The position numbers and the translations under genes were made by a program. From a bacterium (GTDB lineage: Bacteria > Patescibacteriota > Gracilibacteria > BD1-5 > UBA6164), in NCBI GenBank assembly GCA_024635475.1, contig JAGXIW010000001.1, positions 1-64,000 of the forward strand: DNA of 64,000 bases. The letters run 5' to 3'. The notes beneath the pieces were generated by a model. That model searched no databases. It was not told the origin of the DNA and worked only from the letters and a program-made list of their open reading frames with translations. This document shows positions 53,095 through 64,000 of the stretch, piece after piece (positions within the stretch are counted from its first letter, which is position 1; each line of letters begins with the position of its first letter).

Positions 53095-53300
53095 AAAAAA
53101 AGCCCCTAAAAACTTATAAATTTATATAAGTCCTCGGGGTCCTAGCTTTTATTTTTAAGCTTAATTGGACGGTTCCACCCAAGTTCCTTGTGATACTCAC
53201 AAGACACTTTTATTTTAAAATCTTCTACTCAAGTTTCCAAAGCTTGTATCTACAAAAATTTTAAATCTCATTTACAATATATACTTAAACCTTTTTTTGT
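53095..53300 (-). ncRNA. T-box riboswitch leader with terminator/antiterminator (likely glycine class)
   Basis: Minus strand CUUGGG-UGGAACC-GUCC ... GGAC-CCCGAG: helices A1 and A2 with a 7-nt UGGNACC bulge; alternative terminator using the same CCCC with AGGGGCUUUUUUU; stem CUUGUGA/UCACAAG just 5'. Confidence 0.85.
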
Positions 53301-53306
53301 CAAAAT

Positions 53307-53885
53307 TTACTTTACATTTACTTCATCACTATAAAGTATAAAGTTTTTATCATTTAGATAATCAAAAGTCTTTGCAATAACTACAAATATAAATCATCTT
53401 TTAGCATCTATAGTTCATTCTACATCACCATTAATAAGTTTTAATTCATAGGCACTATTTACATAATCCTTAACCCAATCTCCAGTATTGAACTTTCTAT
53501 CTAAATTTCTTGCTTTAAATATAAGTTTTAAAACTTCAGATATAGTTATATTATCATTTGGTCTAAAAGTAGCATTTGCACTTATAAATCAAGCTTTTAA
53601 AGCTGCTTCTATATATTTACATCCCCAATCATCTTCTACATCACTAAATTTCTTTTCACAATTATTCTCAACTTTCAAAAATGCTACATTAGCAATTATT
53701 TTCATCGCTTCTTTTCTTGTTATATTATCATTTATTCTATATTCTTTAAGAGAACTAGAATAATCTTTGATAAAAAATTTAGAAGCAAGATAATTTGCAG
53801 AATTGTGTTGTTCAGCTTCAGTAAAAGCAAATACAGAAGTAAAGCTAAGTGATAACAAAGCTATTATTGATAGTAGTTTTTTCAT
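53307..53885 (-). CDS. SLH-domain-like secreted protein
   Basis: MKKLLSIIALLSLSFTSVFAFTEAEQ..., NITRKEAMKIIANVAF, FSDVEDDWGCKYIEAALKAGFISANATFRPNDNITISEVLKLI. Confidence 0.8.
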
Positions 53886-53905
53886 AGTTTATTTAGATTT
53901 AAAAA

Positions 53906-53936
53906 ATAACTCTTATATTTTATTTATAAGAGTTAT
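53906..53936 (-). terminator. Hairpin terminator (copy 1 of 3)
   Basis: ataactcttatattttatttataagagttat. Confidence 0.72.
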
Positions 53937-53958
53937 AATTGCAAATTTTATTATTTTT

Positions 53959-55659
53959 CTATTTTCATAGTTTTATTCAGATACTTGATTCTAGGTAATC
54001 AAGTAAATTAGCATATTTATTTTTAGTTTTTATATTCATTTTTAATTTAATAGTTCAAATATTTTTAAAAATTATTTCTAATTTTTCATTAGTTTGTTTA
54101 TTTATTAAACTATCTATTGCTTTGATTTGTGATTTTCAACTTGTTGTTTTGTTAAGTTTTGTTTTTGATATAATTAACTGTTTTGAGTAATTAGCTTTCA
54201 GGGGTGGATTTGTTTCAGTTATAGTTTCAGTTTCTCAAGAACAAATAGTTTTTACTATAAACCGTTTTCAATTTTTTCTGGCATCAAATGCAAAATTTTT
54301 TCAATCTGAAGAATATCCTATATTAAGTACACTATCATATTTACCAATTTCTATTCAGTCTTTTACTATTACCCATTTTCAATCTTTTTCTGCTACATAA
54401 TAATAACCTTGTCAATCTGAAGAATATACTAACTCATCTACTCCATTATATTTATTTCATTCAACTCAATTTTTTACTATAAAATATAAATTATCCTTTT
54501 TAGCTACATAAGCATACATCTTTCAATTTGGAGAATATGCTAAATCATCTACTCTATCATATTTATTTCATTCAACTCAATCTTTTACTATAAATGCTTT
54601 TCAATCTTTTTCTGCTACAAAAGCATAACCATGTCAATCTGGAGAATATTTAAAATTATATGTAATATTATCATATTTATTTATTTCAACTCAATCTTTT
54701 ACAATGATCCATTTTCAATCTTTTTCTGCTACATAAACATAACCATATCAATCTGGAGAATATTTAAAACCATCTACTAAATTATATTTATTTCATTCAA
54801 CTCAATCTTTTACTATAAAATCTTTTCAATCATTTTTTACTACATAAGCATATCCAAGTCAATCTGGAGAATATGCTAATTCATCTACTCCATTATATTT
54901 ATTTCACTCAACTCAATCTTTTACTATAAATGCTTTTCAATCTTTTCCTGCTACATAAGCAAAACCTTGTCAATCTGGAGAATATACTAACTCATCTACT
55001 CTATCATATTTATTTCATTCAACTCAATCTTTTACTATAAACCTTTTTCAATCTTTTCATGCTACATAAACATAACCATGTCAATCTGGAGAATATTTCA
55101 AATAAGAAATACTATCATATTTATTTAATTCAACACCATCTTTTACTATAAACACTTTTCAATCTTTTCCTGCTACATAAGCAAAATCTTTTCAATCTGG
55201 AGAATATGTTAATTGACCTACAATATCATATTTATTTATTTCAACTCAATCTTTTACTATAAAATCTTTTCAATCTTTATATACTTCATAATAATAACCT
55301 TGTCAATCTGGAGAATATTTTAAATCAAATACTAGAGTATATTTATTTCATTCAACTCCATTTTTTACTATAAACTGTTTATCATCATTGTAAACCATAA
55401 AACTAAAACTTTTTCAATCTGGAGAATATTTTAATTTATCTACACCACTATCATATTTATTTATTTCAACTCAATCTTTTACTATAATCCATTTTCAATT
55501 TTTTTCTTTTACATAAGCAAAGCTTTTTCAATCAGGAGAAAATGTATAATTTCATGCATTCTCAATTATCTCTTCTTTACAAGTTTCCTCAGCAGAAACA
55601 AAAGATAGATTTCACAATAAAAAAGTAAATACTAAAAACAAAGATAATAATTTTTTCAT
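53959..55659 (-). CDS. Secreted WD40/TolB-like beta-propeller repeat protein, paralog 1
   Basis: About 12 repeats of [31 protein letters not shown]; 566 aa. Confidence 0.83.
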
Positions 55660-55679
55660 AAAATTTTTAGATTAAAAAA

Positions 55680-55710
55680 ATAACTCTTAGATTTTATTCA
55701 TAAGAGTTAT
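55680..55710 (-). terminator. Hairpin terminator (copy 2 of 3)
   Basis: ataactcttagattttattcataagagttat. Confidence 0.72.
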
Positions 55711-55731
55711 AATTGCAAAGTTATTATTTTA

Positions 55732-57297
55732 TTATTTTCAAAGTTTGATTCAGATACTTGCTTCTAGATAATCAAGTAAATCTGCATATTTGTTTTTAGT
55801 TTTTTGATTCATTTTTGATTTAATAGTTCATATATTTTTAAATATAATTTCTAACTTTTTAGTAGTTTGTTTACTAATTAGATTATCAATTGCTTTAATT
55901 TGAGATTTTCAATTTGTTGTTTTATTAAGTTTTATTTTTGAGAGAATTAGTTGCTTTGTGTAGTTTTTTGAACTTATATCTGTTTTTGATATAGTTTCAG
56001 TTTCTCAAGAACAAGTAGTTTTTACTATAAACCATTTTCAATCATTTTTAGCCACAAATGCAAAAGTTTTTCAATCTGGTGAATATGTTAAAGAATATCT
56101 ATTTATACTATCATATAGATTACTTTCTATTCAATTTTTTACTATAATCCATTTATTATCTTTTGCAGCAATAAATGCAAAACTCTTTCAATCTGGTGAA
56201 TAAGTCATACTAGTTACATAACCATATTTATCATTTTCTACTCAATCTTTAACTATTATATATTTCCATCAATCTTTTGTAATAATAAGACTAAAACTTT
56301 TTCAATCTGGTGAATATATAAGATCTCTTATCCCAAAATTTATATTTGATTCAATTCAATCTTTAACTATATACTTTTTTCAATCTTTTTCAGCAACAAA
56401 TGAAAAATTTATTCAATCTGGAGAAAGTATCAAAGCACCAATATTATCATATTTTTTTCATTCAATATTATTGTTAACTATAAACCATTTTCAATCTTTT
56501 TCAGCTATATAAAAAAAATTTTTTCAAAAAATTCTAGTAGATGGATCATATACACGATCATACTTATCAATTTCAATTCAATCTTTGACTATAATCCATT
56601 TGTTATTTTTAAAAGCACTATAATAAAAAATATTTCAATCTAGTGAATATATTGGATATCCCACATTATCATATTTTTTTCATTCAACTCAATCTTTAAC
56701 GATAAAACTCTTTCAATCTTTTTTAGCAACAAATGCAAAACTTTTTCAGTCTTGTGAATAATTTAAATAATTTGTATAATCATAATTATTTAGCTCTACT
56801 CAATCCTTAACTATAAACATTTTTCAATCTTTTCAAGCCATAAAAGCAAAACTTTTTCAATTTGGTGAAAACATTGGATGATAAGCATAATCATACTTAT
56901 CAATTTCAACTCAATCATTTACTATCATATATTTTCAATCTTTTTGAACCCCAAATGCAAAACTTTTTCAATCTTGTGAATATACTGAATTATGTGCATA
57001 ATCAGATTCATCAGTTTCAAATCAATATCATCATGTAAAAGTAAGATTTCAATCTAATCACATAACTATATTATACATATATTTATCATCATACTTATTA
57101 CTTTCAACTCAATCTTTCACTATAAAAGATTTTCAGTTTTTTCTAGCTCTATAGGCAAAACTTTTTCAATCTGCTGAGAATGTCGGAGCATATGCATTCT
57201 CAATTATCTCTTCTTTACAAGTTTCCTCAGCAGAAACAAAAGATAAATTTCACAATAAAAAAGTAAATACTAAAAACAAAGATAATAATTTCTTCAT
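55732..57297 (-). CDS. Secreted WD40/TolB-like beta-propeller repeat protein, paralog 2
   Basis: Same signal peptide and C-terminal domain as paralog 1; degenerate YSPDGKSF repeats; 521 aa. Confidence 0.83.
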
Positions 57298-57316
57298 AAA
57301 ATTTTTAGATTAAAAA

Positions 57317-57347
57317 ATAACTCTTAGATTTTATTCATAAGAGTTAT
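57317..57347 (-). terminator. Hairpin terminator (copy 3 of 3)
   Basis: ataactcttagattttattcataagagttat. Confidence 0.72.
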
Positions 57348-57369
57348 AATTGCAAAGTTTATTATTTTT

Positions 57370-58278
57370 CTAATAATTATACTTTCTCAGATTTTCTATC
57401 CTCAAATCCAAATCAGGATGAGAAGAAAATAAAGCCATAAGTCATGATTTATTTTTTGTACTTATTTTCATTGTTGCGAGTTTTGAATCATCACTAGAAG
57501 CTAGATTAACCATCTTTTTAAGTGATTCAAGTCATGCTATCATATTTTCTTTTCATACAAGTCTTGCACTTCCCTCATCAGCTTTGTATTCTCTATGTCT
57601 TGAAAACCACATAACTATTATTGATGCAAGTAATCATAATACTAAATCAAGTACAATTGATGTAACATAATAAATCCAAGAAGGACCTGAAGATTCTTCT
57701 TTACTAAAATATCAATCAACTATATTGGCTATTACTCTTGATAAAAATATTACAAAAGTATTGATAACTCATTGGAGTAGTACCATTGTAATCATATCTC
57801 AATTAAATATATGAGACATCTCATGAGCTACAACTCATTTTATTTCATTTTCATTCATCTTATCAAGTAATCATGAAGAAACTGCAACTAAACTACTGTT
57901 TTTTGTAGCACCTGTTGCAAAAGCATTTGGTTCGCTTGATTCATAAATTCATACTTCTGGCATTTTTATTCCTTTTCTTTGTGATAAATCAAAAACTATA
58001 TCATAAACAAGAACCTCTTTTTTACTTAAATTATATAAATTATCTTGTTTTATTAAAACTATATTATATGCTCTTTTTGCTGACCATTTAGATAATAATA
58101 AACTTATAAAAGCTCAAGCAAATCATATAACTAAAGCATAAATAAAAATAGAAGTATAATTTTGACCATATCAAGAAATCTTGAATCAAAAAAAGTGTTC
58201 TAGTAGTGCTATAATAATTCAAATTAAGATTATTACAGCTAAGTTTGTAACTAAAAATAAAAATATTCTTTTAATCAT
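57370..58278 (-). CDS. htpX: HtpX-like M48 membrane metalloprotease
   Basis: [57 protein letters not shown]; 302 aa. Confidence 0.92.
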
Positions 58279-58318
58279 TGTTTATGTATTTAAATTATAA
58301 AATATTACTAAAGGTATT

Positions 58319-59665
58319 TTATACTCAAAGAGTCATTTGTCAAAATGAGTTTTGAGATTTTTGTCATTCTGATTCAGTTTCAGTATGAAAATTATTATCA
58401 GTTTTCTTCAAAAACAATTCAATTATTTCTAAATCGTATTTTATATTGTGTCCTATTATTGTAATATCTGAATTTAAGAGATTAGTAAGAAAGTTTTTCA
58501 ATTCATTTTTATTTACTTTAGGTCAATTATGAGCGACATTGATATAATAAATATTGTCTTCATCGAGTAATATAGAAACTCAAACTAGTTCTGCTTTCAT
58601 TATATCAAGAGATGTTGTCTCAGTATCTAACACTATTTTATTATATCCTTGTCATCCTGAATTTATTTTAGGATTTATTAAATTCTTCAATTTTTCAAGT
58701 CATTCACTATCACCTATTATTTGTACTTTTAAATCTAAATCATTCCATATTTTTTGTACATTTCTTTCATTATTTGGAAGTAAACTATTAAATTCATATT
58801 TTTTAAATAATTCTACTATTTTATCGTTTAATAAAGCTTCTTTATAAAATTTGTAATGTTCTAAATTGAATCAATTATTTACAGTAGACAGATTAACATC
58901 CTTTTTAATTGTAGCTAATTTTTTTGATAAAAATGCTATTTCACGGGCTTCATTTATTTTTTCAAGAGTTTTTCATGAAAGAATTTTATTTATTTCTTCA
59001 TCTTTATGTATAACTCAAGAATCTATAAAATCATATATTTCTTCTAAAGTTCATATTTTATTAATTAAAGGAACTGCCTTTTTAGGTCATATTCAACTTA
59101 TTCAAGGTATATTATCAGAACTATCTCCGATAATTGCAAGATAGTCTGTTATCCTTTCTGGTTTTACTCCAAATTTGAGAGTTGTTTTTTCTATATCAAA
59201 AGTATCTTTTTTTATAGTATCATAAACTTTAACATTATCAGAAACTAAGCTATATAAATCCTTGTCACCAGAAAGTATAAAAATCTCATTATTTTTATCT
59301 TTTGACAGGTTTGTAGCTAAAGTAGCGATTACATCATCAGCTTCAACCATAGGAACTTCAACCACATCCATATGAAAAAGTGAAACCATATCATTTATAT
59401 CATCAACTTGAGTCCTCAGATTATCTGGCATTCTATCTCTTGTAGCTTTATAGTCTGCATATAGTTGATGACGAAAATTTTCTCATCTTGCATCTCTTAT
59501 AAAAACAAGATAATCTGGATTATCTCTAATCAAATCTTGCATAAAAAACTTTGCCACACCAAAAATAGCATTTACTTGTTTTCAATCCTTTGTAGTAAAA
59601 TTTGGAATCGCAAAAAACATACGATAAATAAGTGCATTTCAGTCAATTAAGTAAATTTTTTTCAT
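58319..59665 (-). CDS. polA: DNA polymerase I 5'-nuclease plus start of 3'-5' exonuclease-like domain; polymerase domain absent
   Basis: MKKIYLIDGNALIYRMFFAIPNF..., EADDVIATLA, ILSGDKDLYSLVSDNVKVYDT, IGDSSDNIPGISGIGPKKA, KIVLDTETTSLD...IIGHNIKYDLEIIELF then stop. Confidence 0.85.
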
Positions 59666-59765
59666 ATAAATATTTCAATAATAATTTTTTATATGATACT
59701 TATTTTTATAATAAATCAATAAATATAATCAATTATCAATAATTTTTTTACATTTTCCAAAAAAA

Positions 59766-59811
59766 CATTAAAATCATTTAAATTAAATTTTAAATGATTT
59801 TTTAATGTTAA
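59766..59811. promoter_or_regulatory. Inverted repeat spanning the start codon of the FNR-like gene
   Basis: aacattaaaatcatttaaa-ttaaat-tttaaatgattttttaatgtt; right arm includes the ATG at 59805. Confidence 0.55.
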
Positions 59812-60476
59812 AAGATTTCACACTTTTAGAAAAGAAAAAACTAACTTATGATATATTTGAGATGTCTTTTGAATCAAGTAAACCATTTGATTTTATTCAT
59901 TGACAATTTATCACCTTTATATTGCCTTGAATTTGATGAAGAGCTTATAGTATATTAGAAATAAATTGAAATACAGTAAAACTTCTAATTAAAAGGCTTG
60001 AAAATGGTAGATGATGAAGTAAATTCATATGTGATTGCGAGATTTGAACTATATTAAAATGAGTTTGACCTGCATGACACTTTACACTAAAAGAAACTAA
60101 TATAAATAAGCTTTTTATATGAACCTGAACTTGATTTGTTCCTCTTTTTAATCAGATAAATTGATGTATAGAAAAATGAATTAAATCAAATTTAAAATTG
60201 ATTTTTTGACTTAAAAATCAGCTTGATATATTTTATGAAGATATCTTAAATAATATCAAAAATAATAATCCAAATTTTGATTTTGAGTATTATATAAGTC
60301 GTGAAAAAGTTTGAAATCATATCAATTGAAGAGTAACTGATTTTCTAACTGAAGAAAATATAAAAGATTTTGAAGAATTTTATTTATGCTGAATTCCTAG
60401 TATGATAGACAATAGTATAGAAATATTATTGAATTTATGAATCTCAAAAGATCAAATTTTTACTGAAAAGTATTAA
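59805..60476 (+). CDS. FNR-family flavin/NAD(P)-binding oxidoreductase
   Basis: GQFITFILPGIGGRAYSI, GPAGHFTL, KLFIGTGTGFVPLFNQI, GRVTDFLTEENIKDFEEFYLCGIPSMID. Confidence 0.8.
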
Positions 60477-61093
60477 ATCATCACATCAACTATATTTAAC
60501 AAATTATCTATAAAAAAATTATTTTTTTTATCTTCTTCGTTTTTTACACAAAGTCTTATTACTACAGTTTTTTCTAAATCTTCATTATCAAAGTTTTTTA
60601 ATAAATTGTAACTATCTATATCCATTATATCGCTTATAAAACACTCTTTGTTATCTTGTTGTATTATTTCATCATTTTGTATTATTTCTCATTCTCTAGA
60701 AACTCAATTCAAGATTAATCAAAATTTATTTAAATCATAATTTTCTCAGACTGCATATTCTACAAATATTGGGTTTTCTCAAGCCGAATCAATAAATGAA
60801 TTTGGTATCATTATATCTCAAGTATCCAAATCATTGTTTCTAATTATGTAAGAAGATCCTAAAATTAAATATTTAAAAATAATATAATGCTCTTTTACAT
60901 ATAAAACTGATTCTTTAAAATTATTATTATGACAAAAAACTAAAGCTAAATTATCTAATTCATTTTCAGTTTCTCTTTTTCAAGTATAAATTTCAATCTC
61001 AGTATTTTCTAATTTTTTTAAATCAAATTTAGAAATCAATGCTTTACTTATAAATTCATCGTTTGTAAAAATAATTTTTGTGTTTAGGTTCAT
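60473..61093 (-). CDS. Hypothetical protein, possibly nucleoside-phosphorylase-superfamily-like
   Basis: ALVFCHNNN..., LDTGDIMIPNSFIDSAGENPIFVEYA; 206 aa; weak similarity only. Confidence 0.45.
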
Positions 61094-61123
61094 AAAAAAG
61101 AAAGTTAGGGATTTAAGATTTTT

Positions 61124-61215
61124 GTTATTCTGAAGCAAATTTTCAGGAATTTTAATACTTTGTTTATATTCTAAATTATTAAGTTTAAGGGATTCTTCGT
61201 TTCTCTCAGAATGAC
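61124..61215. repeat. Partly degenerate copy of the palindromic dispersed repeat
   Basis: gttattctgaagcaa...aagtttaagggattcttcgtttctctcagaatgac. Confidence 0.72.
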
Positions 61216-61377
61216 AATATAAAAATCTATATTTTACATTCTACATTCTATTTTTCCTTATTTTATTAAATCTTTTGAAAAAACAAAATTAATTATTAAA
61301 ATAAATTAGATTTTTAGAACTTATAGATTGTTAGAATTTTAAAAGTGCTTTAATTTTAAATTAACATTACAAATATT

Positions 61378-62436
61378 ATGAACTCGTTTTTAATACAAAT
61401 TTTTACATTTTGAATTGCTACATTTTTGATTTGATATCTAATTACTCCATATTATATAGAGTTTTTAAAAAAAATGAAATTATGAAAACAAATTAGAGAA
61501 GATGCTATGATATGAAAAGCTATTGAATTTTTTCGTCTTCATAAAGACAAAGTTGGTACACCTACTATGTGATGAGCTATAATACTTTTTATAATATTTT
61601 TTATGGTTATTGTAAGTATCATATTTCAAAAAATGTGATATATCAATAATTCCCTACTAAATCAAAGAGAAACTTATCTTAGTTTATTTACACTTGCAAC
61701 AGTATGATTTCTAGGATTAATAGATGATTATATGAATATAAAATGAATCTGAAATAGATGATTATCAGCTAGTTTTAAGATGTTTTGGTTAATAATATTT
61801 GCACTAGCTTGAAGTTGGTGGTTTTATTATAAACTTTGATGGAATTTAACTGATATAAATTGAGATTACATAAAAAGTTTGAAAATACCTTTTGAACAAA
61901 CTCTTGAAGTTTGAATTTATTTCATTCCACTTTTTATATTTATAATTATAGCTTCAGCTAATAGTGTAAACCTAACTGATTGACTTGATTGACTAGCTTG
62001 ATGATTATTACTTTTTGCATATTCTGTTTATGCTTATATAACTTACGATCAGTGATTATTTTTATTATCTACTCTTTGTCTAGTTATAATCTGAGCATTG
62101 ATAGCTTTTTTATGGTACAATGTAAAACCAGCACAATTTTATATGTGAGATGTAGGAAGTCTAGCTCTCGGAGCAAATCTATGAATTATAGCAGTACTTA
62201 CAAATACAATAACTGTATTTTTAATAATCTCCTCAATATTTATATTTGAAACTATCAGTGTAATAATCCAATTAACAAGTAAAAAACTTAGAAACTGAAA
62301 AAAAGTATTTAGAATAGCTCCATTTCATCATCATCTTGAAGCTATTTGATGGAAAGAAGAAACTATAGTTTTTAGATTTTGGCTAGTTTGAATTATACTT
62401 TCAGTAGTTTGAATTATAGTTTATCAATTACAATAA
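61378..62436 (+). CDS. mraY: Phospho-N-acetylmuramoyl-pentapeptide transferase
   Basis: [80 protein letters not shown]. Confidence 0.95.
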
Positions 62437-62439
62437 GAT

Positions 62440-62760
62440 ATGTGATTTAAAATGCTAAATGAAACATTTGTTTGTGAAAATTGCTGAAAAGAAATATCAA
62501 AACATCCTGAAGGAAGTGCTAGAAATCATTGTCCTTATTGTCTTTATAGCAAACATCTAGATGATACATCTCCTTGAGATAGACTTTCTCAATGTCACGG
62601 ACTTATGAAACCAATTTGAATAGACAACAAAAAAAATAAATGATGGATGATAAAACATAAGTGTCAAAAATGTGAAAAAGAAATACTAAATAAACTTGCT
62701 CCTGATGATGAGTTTCTTGATTTTGTTAAACTTAATAATGATAAAATTATTTATGAATAA
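62440..62760 (+). CDS. RNHCP domain protein
   Basis: FVCENCGKEISKHPEGSARNHCPYCLYSKHLDD...GDRLSQCHGLMKPIGI; the RNHCP signature is present. Confidence 0.8.
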
Positions 62761-63856
62761 TCTACAATCCTTTCTAGAAAAATATTATTCTCCAGATGAT
62801 AAAATCCTACTAGCCTGTTCAACATGACCAGATAGTATGTATTTACTTTATGAGATACTAAAAACAACTTACAAAGACAATCTTGTAGCTTGTTATTTTA
62901 ATCATAAACTTCGTCCTGAGGCAGATGAAGAAGAAATATTTATTGAAGAATTATGAAAAAAACTATGATTTCAGGTTGAGATATGAACTGCTAATATCAA
63001 AGAAATTCATAAAAAAATCCCAAGTAAGAGTATAGAAGAAATTGCTCGCGAAAAAAGGTACCAGTTTTTAAATGCTGTTTTAAATATTCATAAGTCAAAA
63101 TATGTATTAACAGCACATCATCTTGATGATAAAATTGAAACATTCTTTTTTAATCTTGCAAGATGAAGTAAAATCACAGGACTCATCAATATGACAGAAC
63201 AAAATTGAGCTATACTAAGACCACTTTTAGATTTTGAAAAATCTAAAATACTAAACTACCTTGATGAAAATAAACTAGAATACCGTATAGATAAAACAAA
63301 TTTTGATAATGAAATCACAAGAAATCATCTAAGAAATGAAATTATTCCAAAGTTTTGAAAAATTAACTCAAATTTCAAAGAAAATATAAATAATTTTATG
63401 AGTTATCTTGAAAATGTAAAAGAGTTTATAGATGAAGAGGTTATAAAGTTTTTGGGAAATAGAATAGAGAATTCAGAATGTAAAATACAGGAATGAGGTT
63501 CCTTGTCATCCTGAGCCAATGCGAAGGATCCCTTAAACAATGCATTATCAAAAAAACTAAGTTCAAGGGATTCTTCGTTGCACTCAGAATGACAAATCTA
63601 TACACCTATAGATTCTGAAACAAGTTCAGAGTGACAAGCATATTTCTCACTCAAACAATTTAAAAATTTAACTTCATTTTTACAAAAAGAAATTATTAGG
63701 TATATTTTTTTTATTAGAAATTGAAAATCTACTATTTGATTATCTGAAAGTAATATAAATGAGATCCTTAGATTTATTAACTGAAAAAATAATAAAACAA
63801 TTAAGGAAATTAAGAATCTAAAAATGAAAAAAGATGTAGATAAGATATATTATTAA
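62753..63856 (+). CDS. tilS: tRNA(Ile)-lysidine synthetase carrying an in-frame palindromic repeat insertion
   Basis: ILLACSTGPDSMYLLYE (PP-loop), YFNHKLRPEADEE, AREKRYQFL, TAHHLDDKIETFFFNLARGS, LRPLLDFEKSKI, NHLRNEIIPKF. Confidence 0.87.
63505..63594. repeat. Palindromic dispersed repeat copy inside the tilS reading frame
   Basis: gtcatcctgagccaatgcgaaggatcccttaaacaatgc...aagttcaagggattcttcgttgcactcagaatgac; followed by sub-element gattctgaaacaagttcagagtgacaa at 63611-63637. Confidence 0.9.
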
Positions 63857-63865
63857 TTAATAATT

Positions 63866-64000
63866 ATGATTGAACAACACTCTTCCCTTGCTGAAAAATT
63901 TATCAAAAAATGATTTTGGTTATATCTATTTTCTTTTATTGTAGCTCCAATGTGATATATAATCAAGATTGTTTTATCAACTGATTTGGCTGTAGATGAG
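63866..64000 (+). CDS. Membrane protein, N-terminal fragment (continues off the right edge), possibly flippase-like
   Basis: MIEQHSSLAEKFIKKGFWLYLFSFIVAPMGYIIKIVLSTDLAVDE. Confidence 0.5.

Noticed and set aside
53095-53300. tmRNA, SRP or RNase P RNA as the identity of this non-coding region
   Set aside because: Lacks their hallmark motifs; the T-box antiterminator with UGGNACC bulge and alternative terminator is a specific match.

Overview
AT-rich bacterial window that reads coherently only if UGA encodes glycine (translation table 25, as in Absconditabacteria/SR1 and Gracilibacteria/BD1-5). In-frame TGA falls at invariant Gly positions of LysS, TopA, MurC, MraY, PilB-type ATPase, GalU, HtpX and others; all stops I used are TAA or TAG. 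The supplied standard-code ORF track is therefore mostly gene fragments or antisense artefacts. Using TGA=Gly I placed about 50 densely packed CDSs with in-frame lengths. They include amino-acid biosynthesis (asd, aspartokinase), cell wall (murC, mraY, lgt), information processing (topA, lysS, glyQS, tilS, recJ, a truncated polA), type IV pilus-like parts, a TetR/HlyD/RND efflux cluster, LPXTG proteins and many repeat proteins. No tRNA, rRNA or CRISPR was seen. Main leads: (1) a left-edge same-strand locus with a radical SAM enzyme, a 63-aa peptide ending ...CVYSSCSCSAC, a Cys-pair lipoprotein and a long repeat-bearing prepilin, which looks like an undescribed RiPP-type or surface-peptide system; (2) a T-box riboswitch with a fully pairable antiterminator and UGGAACC bulge upstream of a gene run containing glyQS; (3) a palindromic repeat family, one copy of which sits in frame inside tilS and is translated through its UGA codons, like Rickettsia palindromic elements; (4) PolA that stops before its polymerase domain, with a repeat-derived tail; (5) tandem paralogous 12-residue-repeat proteins.
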